Assembly: GCA_021773555.1 (NCBI GenBank)
Contig: JAJFKA010000004.1
Location: 1 to 41,814, forward strand
Origin: Gammaproteobacteria bacterium
GTDB lineage: Bacteria > Pseudomonadota > Gammaproteobacteria > Pseudomonadales > Azotimanducaceae
Direction of reading: 5' to 3'
Length of the DNA stretch: 41,814 bases
Part shown: piece by piece, positions 36,958 through 41,814 of the stretch
How positions within the stretch are numbered: position 1 is the stretch's first letter
How the letters are laid out: every line of letters starts with the position of its first letter
The notes under the pieces: generated by a model
What the model was told of the DNA's origin: nothing
The model's input: only the letters and a program-made list of their open reading frames with translations
The model's database searches: none
Translations under genes and position numbers: made by a program

Positions 36958-36970
36958 GACATATTATGTC
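36958..36970. promoter_or_regulatory. palindromic operator-like site 2
   Basis: GACATATTATGTC, the reverse complement of site 1, so the two are one sequence in both orientations. Both are preceded by TT (TTGACAT), and the centres are 34 bp apart, a little over three helical turns. It would lie just downstream of a transcription start from the candidate promoter. Confidence 0.6.
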
Positions 36971-37026
36971 ATCGATCTCAAGTCAATTAATTTTGGCTCG
37001 ACTGTGACAGGCGCGAACAGGAGTGA

Positions 37027-37437
37027 ATGATGAATATCCAGGATCTGGCGCTGCGACTGACTGATTTACAGAGCTTCGAAGGCTATCAGTTCGACTGCCA
37101 GCCGATACCGGGCGAGGTGGAGGTCTTACAGGTGACAGTCGGAGATTTTGAAGAGTTGCCGTCTTATATTTCGATCACTGACACCCAGGTATTGTGTGTT
37201 ACTTACCTGTTTACGGAGCAAGAAGTTCGCAGTGATGCGGTGTCATCCATGATGGCGGCGATGCTGGAACTTAATATTCTGATGCCGCTGTCGGCGTTCG
37301 CCAAGATTGGTACGCGTTATGTGATCTTTGGCGCACTCTCGGTCAATTCCGGGATCGAGGATATCTGTCATGAACTGATCACATTGTCTGAAAACGCGCT
37401 CGAGGCAATTACCGTACTCGAGGAATATCTGGTTTAG
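37027..37437 (+). CDS. yjfI: YjfI-like protein (DUF2170)
   Basis: A 136-residue DUF2170 protein, related to E. coli YjfI, which likewise precedes a PspA-like gene. It is acidic, with no membrane helix or signal peptide. The PSYISITDTQVLCVTYLF and LPLSAFAKIG-like (MPLSAFAKIGTRYVIFGAL) stretches are typical. Function is unknown; the constant neighbourhood suggests it works with PspA. The gene starts at ATG 37027 or 37030, about 57 bp after the second palindrome. It is the first gene of the cluster. Confidence 0.88.
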   Translation: MMNIQDLALRLTDLQSFEGYQFDCQPIPGEVEVLQVTVGDFEELPSYISITDTQVLCVTYLFTEQEVRSDAVSSMMAAMLELNILMPLSAFAKIGTRYVIFGALSVNSGIEDICHELITLSENALEAITVLEEYLV

Positions 37438-37516
37438 AGGTAAACCTTCCACACGGCAAACCTATAACCATGTGGGTAACAAAAGAGAAACAAGGGATTT
37501 ATACAGGAGTAGTGCC

Positions 37517-38203
37517 ATGAGTATTCTTAAAAAAATTATGACGGCAGTAAAAGGCGGGGCCCGGGAAATCGGTGAATTTATCGTGGATGCGAACGGTACC
37601 CGAATTTTTGAGCAGGAGCTAAACGATGCCCAGGTACATCTGCACCGTGCCAAGCAGGATTTAACCGAGGTCATGGCGAAACAGATGCAATCTGCACGAA
37701 AAATGAATGCACTGAAATCTCATATTAAGGACCATGAAGGTTTTACCATCAAAGCACTGGATCAGGGTGATGAGTCGCTGGCCCTTGAGATTGCGGAGAA
37801 AATCGCGGGATCAGAGATGGATCTGATGGAACAGGAAGAACTACACAGCAGTTTTTCGGAGCATGTGTCACGACTGAAGGGTCTGGTCAAAAAAACTGAG
37901 CGGCAGATCAAGGAATATGAAAGGCAGCTCAGTGTGGTAAAAACAACAGAGAGTGTTCAGAAAGCGAGCGAGGCCATCACCGACAATTTTTCGGCCACAA
38001 ACTCTAAAATCCTGTCTGCCAGGGATTCGCTGGAACGCATAAAGATGCGTCAGCAGAGGACCTATGATCGGTTGGCCGCAGCCGAGGAACTGGAGGCGGA
38101 AAATTCGAACGTTGATCTGGAGGCGCGAATGAAGGCCGCTGGAATGGGCGAACCTGAAACAACCGGTAGTACCGTGCTTGACCGAATCAAGGCAGCCAGA
38201 TAA
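37517..38203 (+). CDS. yjfJ: PspA/IM30-family protein (YjfJ-like)
   Basis: A 228-residue, mostly coiled-coil protein of the PspA/Vipp1/IM30 superfamily. It starts with the amphipathic stretch SILKKIMTAVKGGAREIGE and continues as long heptad-rich helices to about residue 190, then an unstructured tail ending STVLDRIKAAR. PspA proteins oligomerise on damaged inner membranes and protect the proton motive force. ATG at 37517, with AGGAG about 10 bases upstream, is chosen over an in-frame upstream codon. No pspF, pspB or pspC is nearby, so it is the YjfJ type rather than classic Psp. Confidence 0.9.
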   Translation: MSILKKIMTAVKGGAREIGEFIVDANGTRIFEQELNDAQVHLHRAKQDLTEVMAKQMQSARKMNALKSHIKDHEGFTIKALDQGDESLALEIAEKIAGSEMDLMEQEELHSSFSEHVSRLKGLVKKTERQIKEYERQLSVVKTTESVQKASEAITDNFSATNSKILSARDSLERIKMRQQRTYDRLAAAEELEAENSNVDLEARMKAAGMGEPETTGSTVLDRIKAAR

Positions 38204-38246
38204 TGCCCAAGCAGGAAATTATCAGAACGCAATTACCAGGAATGCC

Positions 38247-38573
38247 ATGAGTACATCCGGTAAGTGGGAAAAAGAAAAGAGCGCACTACGCGCCGTGCAG
38301 CTTGCCTTTGATGTGGGCGATGAAGTAAATCACCAGATTCGCCTGGAAGCACTGGACCAGGGGATCAATCCGCCTGATCGCGTTCGACAGATTCTGGGCT
38401 TGCCCGTCAACGCGCGACCGCAACGTCCCAGACTTTCTATTTCGTTATCGCCACTGGACTTTGAGATGCTGGCCGAGGCGTTTGATGTTGATGTCAGTGA
38501 TCGGCTGCGAATCAGACAACTTGCCGCTGAAAAACTCATTGCCCATATTCATCTCGGCCAGGATCAGGACTAA
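38247..38573 (+). CDS. small protein of unknown function in the PspA cluster
   Basis: A 108-residue soluble protein, no signal peptide. It is rich in Leu, Arg and Asp, and has one region (LRAVQLAFDVGDEVNHQIR) that may form a helix. No family is recognised. The ATG at 38247 is preceded by AGGAATGCC. It lies 43 bp after yjfJ on the same strand. A weak pattern RLEALDQGINPPDRVRQILG might suggest a small DNA-binding-like helix pair; this is a guess. Confidence 0.72.
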   Translation: MSTSGKWEKEKSALRAVQLAFDVGDEVNHQIRLEALDQGINPPDRVRQILGLPVNARPQRPRLSISLSPLDFEMLAEAFDVDVSDRLRIRQLAAEKLIAHIHLGQDQD

Positions 38574-38647
38574 CAGCTTGGCACAACCCTCCGGGGCTGA
38601 ACGCGCCCTTAATCCGACCGTCTATCCCACCATGGGTATCTTCACGG

Positions 38648-39214
38648 GTGAATGATTTCCGTTCCAACTGGCTGACAGGTCTGCAGACAATTTGCCTGCT
38701 TGTCTCGTGTATCTGGGTGGTTGAGGTCGTCAACAATCTGCAAGGTCACCGTTTAAACAGTCTAGGGATCTACCCCAGGGAAATTGAGACCCTGCCGGGA
38801 ATCGTGCTCTGGCCGCTCCTGCATGGCAATCTGCAACATCTCGTCATGAATACCACCCCTTTGTTGTTTATGGGTTTTTTTGTAGCCTTGCGAGGACCCT
38901 CGTTATTTATTAAATCCACGTTGCTCATCGTTGTCCTGTCGGGATCTGGCGTGTGGGTTTTCGGTCGATCGGCGTACCATATCGGTGCCAGCGGACTGGT
39001 TTTCGGGTACTTCGGATTTCTCGTGGCGATAGGTGTGTACGAAAAGAGTATCAGCGGTCTTGCCATTGCATCAATCACACTGTTCTACTATGGGGGCATC
39101 GTAGTAGGTGTATTGCCAACCAGTGGGTTCGTTTCCTGGGAAGGGCACTTTTTTGGATTGTGTGCGGGTGTACTGGCGGCAAGGTTGCTGGCAATACGCC
39201 AGCAGTCGCTTTAG
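38648..39214 (+). CDS. rhomboid-family intramembrane serine protease
   Basis: A 188-residue membrane protein with about six hydrophobic helices. Catalytic dyad Ser115 (HIGASGLVFGYFG) and His167 (WEGHFFGLCAG) are in the expected helices, and HLVMNTTPLLFMG (H-x-x-x-N oxyanion region) is upstream. Rhomboids cleave transmembrane substrates within the bilayer; the target is unknown. The GTG start at 38648 has no good Shine-Dalgarno and may be shifted. It comes 74 bp after the small unknown gene and 16 bp before the YceI gene, so it may belong to the PspA unit. Confidence 0.9.
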   Translation: MNDFRSNWLTGLQTICLLVSCIWVVEVVNNLQGHRLNSLGIYPREIETLPGIVLWPLLHGNLQHLVMNTTPLLFMGFFVALRGPSLFIKSTLLIVVLSGSGVWVFGRSAYHIGASGLVFGYFGFLVAIGVYEKSISGLAIASITLFYYGGIVVGVLPTSGFVSWEGHFFGLCAGVLAARLLAIRQQSL

Positions 39215-39230
39215 GAAACCTGGAGGAAGC

Positions 39231-39851
39231 ATGTCTATAAACACTTTAGCAGCCAGATCGGCAGCGACGTCGATCGCATTAGCATCACGTGTTTTTCTGC
39301 TTTGTGCAGGTCTGCTGGGATCCGGGTCCGCCGGTGCAGACTGGAAACTGGACTCGGCAGCTTCAAGCATTACATTCGCGACGGTGAAAAATGGCAGTGT
39401 TGAAGAAACCCACCGATTTAAACGGTTCACCGGCTCCGTTTCCGATTCAGGCAACGCGCAGGTGACAATCGATTTGTTAAGTGCCGATACAGGCATCGAA
39501 ATACGAGATCAGAGAATGCAGGAGATGTTGTTTGGCCCCGGCCAGGAGGCGCGCATCAGGACTGAGTTCAACGTTGGAAACTATCGGAACATGCCAGAAC
39601 AATGGGTGGCAAAGGTTAATCCAGAGTTGACACTCGAACTAAACAGCAAAGTGAATCAAATTCCCGCGGCATTGCTGTTCAAGGCGTTGGCTGGCGGCGA
39701 CTATCAGGTCGAATCGCAATCGGCCGTAGTGATCGATGTGGCCGACTACGGATTTACACAGGGCATTGAAAAATTACGGAGCATTGCAGGCCTGAATGCC
39801 ATTTCTACCGAGGTGAAGGTCAGTTTCAGTCTTAAGTTTATAAAAGAATAG
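39231..39851 (+). CDS. YceI-family exported protein
   Basis: A 206-residue protein with a long signal peptide (cut near GSAGA, residue 36). The remainder is a beta-rich YceI/lipocalin-like domain: WKLDSAASSITFATVKNGSV, FTGSV, then TEFNVGN and QAA-like strands. YceI proteins bind isoprenoid-type ligands in the periplasm; some relate to base or oxidative stress. The ATG at 39231 is confirmed by TGGAGGAAG seven bases upstream. It is followed 17 bp later by the sulfatase. Confidence 0.87.
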   Translation: MSINTLAARSAATSIALASRVFLLCAGLLGSGSAGADWKLDSAASSITFATVKNGSVEETHRFKRFTGSVSDSGNAQVTIDLLSADTGIEIRDQRMQEMLFGPGQEARIRTEFNVGNYRNMPEQWVAKVNPELTLELNSKVNQIPAALLFKALAGGDYQVESQSAVVIDVADYGFTQGIEKLRSIAGLNAISTEVKVSFSLKFIKE

Positions 39852-39868
39852 CTCACCCGGAGAATTTT

Positions 39869-41404
39869 TTGGCGAGAAAAATACTGCTGATTACGACGGA
39901 CCAGATGCGATTCGATGCACTGGGATGTAATGGGGGTCTGGTAGCCAAAACACCCAATATCGATGCACTTGCGAACACGGGGATTAACTACAAGCGAGCC
40001 CATAACCAGAATGTCGTTTGCATGCCGGCCCGGGCAACGATCGCTACCGGGCAGTATGTCGCGAGTCACGGAGTATGGATGAACGGCGTCAGTTTGCCTG
40101 AAGATTCACCGACTATCGCACACTGGCTTGGCAGCCATGGTTATCTAACCGCTTTGCTGGGTAAGGCGCACTTTGAACCCTGGCTGGGCAGTCCGGATGA
40201 CTTTTACGAGAACAGAATGGCCGGTCTCGGCCAGACCGGTCCACACCGTGGTTTTGATCATATGGAACTTGCCAATCACTTTCTTGAGGGGCACAGCCAC
40301 TACAACCATTTCCTGACCAATGAGCACCCCGGGGTACTTGATGGCATGTATCCAATGGTCAATGCAGCCGGTCAGCAGAATACTCTGGGTGGAGGCGATA
40401 CCGGGGCGATCCAGGTTTGGCCAACGGATATGCCAAGGGATATCTACCATACTGACTGGGTGGCGGAGCGAACCATTAAATGGCTTGAAAATGTCGCCAC
40501 TGATCAGGACTGGTTTGTGTGGATGAGCTTTCCGGACCCGCACCATCCCTGGGATCCCCCGGCGTCAGAGAAAAACCGAATAAACTGGCGGGACGTGCCG
40601 TTACCGGCCTTGTATCCAGGCAGCGCTGCAGCGGCTGCGGCATTGCTGAAAACAAAGCCACGTCACTGGTTAGGCTATTTTGATGGGTCCCTGTGGACGA
40701 ACCTGGAATCGCCGCGGGGCTTTCGACCCTGTGATCTGACAACTGACCAGATTCGCGAAATCAACGCTTACAACCATATTGAAAATGAACTGATTGATGA
40801 AGCTTGTGGACGAGTGATGGACTATCTTGCTGCTCGAGGCTGGGATGCTGAGACTGATATTTTCTTTACCACCGACCATGGCGAACTGCAGGGAGATTAT
40901 GGACTCCTGTTCAAGGGCCCCTATCATGTGGATTCATTGATGCGCCTGCCGATGATCTGGCGCCCGGCACCCAGTCTCGGAGGCTTGCCGGCTGAGATCA
41001 GCGCGCCTGTCGGGCATGTGGACCTGGCGCAGACATTCTGTCGGATTGCCGGTATCCCGGAACCGGACTGGGTGGAAGGAAAGCCCCTGCCAATGACTGA
41101 GATAGAGGCAGAGGCGCAACGCCGTACCAGTGTGCTGACAGAATGGGACAGTGAACATGGCCCCGTCGATATACATTTGAAGTCAATCTATCAGGACGGC
41201 TGGCTCTGTACGCTCTATCAGCCGGGCTCGCTGTATGACGGGACTGAGGGAGAATTGTACGATCTGAACAATGATCCCGGTGCGCAGGTCAACCTGTGGA
41301 CTGATGCCAGCCGAAGATCTCTGAAAAGTGACCTGACTGCGGAAATTTTTGACAAATTACCTGCACCTCGCAAGCCCCGTCTTGAGCGCCGGGCACCGGT
41401 GTAA
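39869..41404 (+). CDS. sulfatase-family hydrolase (Cys-type)
   Basis: A 511-residue alkaline-phosphatase-superfamily sulfatase. The metal site ILLITTDQMRFDALG at the N-terminus and TTDHGELQGDYG are present, and the signature Cys51 in VCMPARATIATG is the C-x-P-x-R motif whose Cys becomes formylglycine. It should hydrolyse a sulfate or phosphate/phosphonate monoester; the substrate is unknown. No signal peptide, so it is cytosolic as predicted from TTG 39869, which has CGGAGA about six bases upstream. No maturase gene is in the window. Co-directional with the YceI gene (17 bp). Confidence 0.92.
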   Translation: MARKILLITTDQMRFDALGCNGGLVAKTPNIDALANTGINYKRAHNQNVVCMPARATIATGQYVASHGVWMNGVSLPEDSPTIAHWLGSHGYLTALLGKAHFEPWLGSPDDFYENRMAGLGQTGPHRGFDHMELANHFLEGHSHYNHFLTNEHPGVLDGMYPMVNAAGQQNTLGGGDTGAIQVWPTDMPRDIYHTDWVAERTIKWLENVATDQDWFVWMSFPDPHHPWDPPASEKNRINWRDVPLPALYPGSAAAAAALLKTKPRHWLGYFDGSLWTNLESPRGFRPCDLTTDQIREINAYNHIENELIDEACGRVMDYLAARGWDAETDIFFTTDHGELQGDYGLLFKGPYHVDSLMRLPMIWRPAPSLGGLPAEISAPVGHVDLAQTFCRIAGIPEPDWVEGKPLPMTEIEAEAQRRTSVLTEWDSEHGPVDIHLKSIYQDGWLCTLYQPGSLYDGTEGELYDLNNDPGAQVNLWTDASRRSLKSDLTAEIFDKLPAPRKPRLERRAPV

Positions 41405-41431
41405 AGAAATCAAAAAGTGAGCTTGCTTACT

Positions 41432-41679
41432 AGCCCGCATTATTCACGAAGGCGACACAGTACAGTCGTTAGGTTATTATATTTCATTAGGTTAGGTAAA
41501 AATGGAGGTCAATTCGTGAAATACAGTCTGTGTCTGAATGGTTTTTTAGACAATTCTGCCTTCGAATCTTGAACAAAATCGCTCAAGACATAGCTACGGC
41601 TATGCCTTTCACGATGTTTGTCCAACCTTCTTCGCCACAAGTGCCAGAAAATCCATTCCCTTCATGAATAATGCGGGCT
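41432..41679. mobile_element. 248-bp MITE-like inverted-repeat element
   Basis: The two ends are 21-bp inverted repeats with one mismatch: left 41432-41452 and right 41659-41679 (right end CCTTCATGAATAATGCGGGCT). There is no transposase inside, and a large hairpin fills the right half. The pattern fits a non-autonomous element or the remnant of one whose transposase is elsewhere. No target duplication could be confirmed (the flanks start with T and G). Confidence 0.6.
41563..41634. repeat. long imperfect hairpin inside the MITE-like element
   Basis: Left arm 41563-41594 and right arm 41599-41634 pair with a few mismatches and bulges around a TACG loop; the tip CATAGC/GCTATG is perfect. A transcript from either strand could fold into a stem of about 30 bp. 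Confidence 0.7.
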
Positions 41680-41814
41680 GATATGTTTTGACCTGTCAAC
41701 TATTCAGTTTTATTTCATTTTCATTAAGGCTTGGAGTTATTGGTTCAGGATACGGCCGCTGGAGCGATGGTGGATCATGCTGATATGCGAGGGCTGGATA
41801 CCTCCTGACTTCAC

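Larger units (their letters stand above)
36655..37026. other. non-coding region upstream of the PspA cluster
   Basis: About 370 bp with no gene that I can support. The first 250 bp hold only short unsupported frames on both strands. The last 120 bp contain the promoter-like sequence and two palindromes described separately, so it is probably the regulatory region of the PspA cluster. Confidence 0.6.
41405..41814. other. non-coding end of window with MITE-like element
   Basis: About 410 bp after the sulfatase stop with no coding frame I can support. Most of it is taken up by the inverted repeat and hairpin listed separately. From 41680 to the end I see nothing recognisable. Confidence 0.65.

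Noticed and set aside
1-41814. CRISPR arrays, tRNA or rRNA genes, prophage
   Set aside because: No regularly spaced repeats, cloverleaf-type sequences, rRNA signatures, integrase or phage structural genes were seen by eye.

Overview
The window looks like chromosomal DNA of a free-living, probably marine or halotolerant gammaproteobacterium. Supporting signs are the Na+-translocating NADH:quinone reductase operon (nqrB-F), and housekeeping genes typical of Gammaproteobacteria: tesA divergent from the ybbA/ybbP ABC pair, ttcA, yaaA, bolA, tusA, yheU, the EF-P hydroxylase epmC, and yjfI/yjfJ. A species cannot be named from the sequence alone. No rRNA, tRNA, CRISPR array, complete insertion sequence or phage gene was seen.

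Layout. 1-4140: nqrB (5' end outside the window), C, D, E and F in one operon. 4185-7666: minus-strand genes for a NUDT19-like Nudix hydrolase, a MORN-repeat/NTF2-like exported protein, an AcoX/NAD-kinase-like protein and YaaA. 7826-15144: a signalling island with a CHASE2-TPR-Ser/Thr kinase, a PP2C phosphatase, an FHA protein, an exported FecR-like protein, a strong terminator, and a second CHASE2 receptor carrying an adenylate cyclase. bolA and a YgjP-like metalloprotease follow directly. 16203-22179: TesA-like esterase, ybbA/ybbP, a polysaccharide deacetylase and ttcA. 22166-29291: a two-gene minus-strand operon with an ArcA/TorR-like response regulator and a 2117-residue hybrid kinase. Its N-terminal Ser/Thr-kinase domain has lost its catalytic residues. 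29389-31915: yheU and a PQQ/cytochrome c alcohol dehydrogenase. 32045-36150: an ABM-domain protein, then a tightly packed operon tusA - gamma-glutamylcyclotransferase - epmC - thioesterase - 5'-3' exonuclease - second AcoX/NAD-kinase-like gene. 36160-36654: unknown gene. 37027-39214: a PspA-type envelope-stress cluster (DUF2170, PspA/YjfJ, small unknown protein, rhomboid protease) behind two near-identical 13-bp palindromes. 39231-41404: YceI-like protein and a sulfatase. 41405-41814: non-coding, with a long inverted repeat enclosing a large hairpin, probably a MITE-like element.

The most interesting content is signalling. In the 7826-15144 island, two paralogous CHASE2 sensors appear to feed two outputs, protein phosphorylation (kinase/phosphatase/FHA) and cAMP, with an exported FecR-like protein between them. 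The kinase-phosphatase-FHA trio resembles the post-translational switch of type VI secretion systems, but no secretion genes are present here. The other candidates are the pseudokinase-AAA-histidine kinase hybrid and the palindrome-controlled PspA operon.
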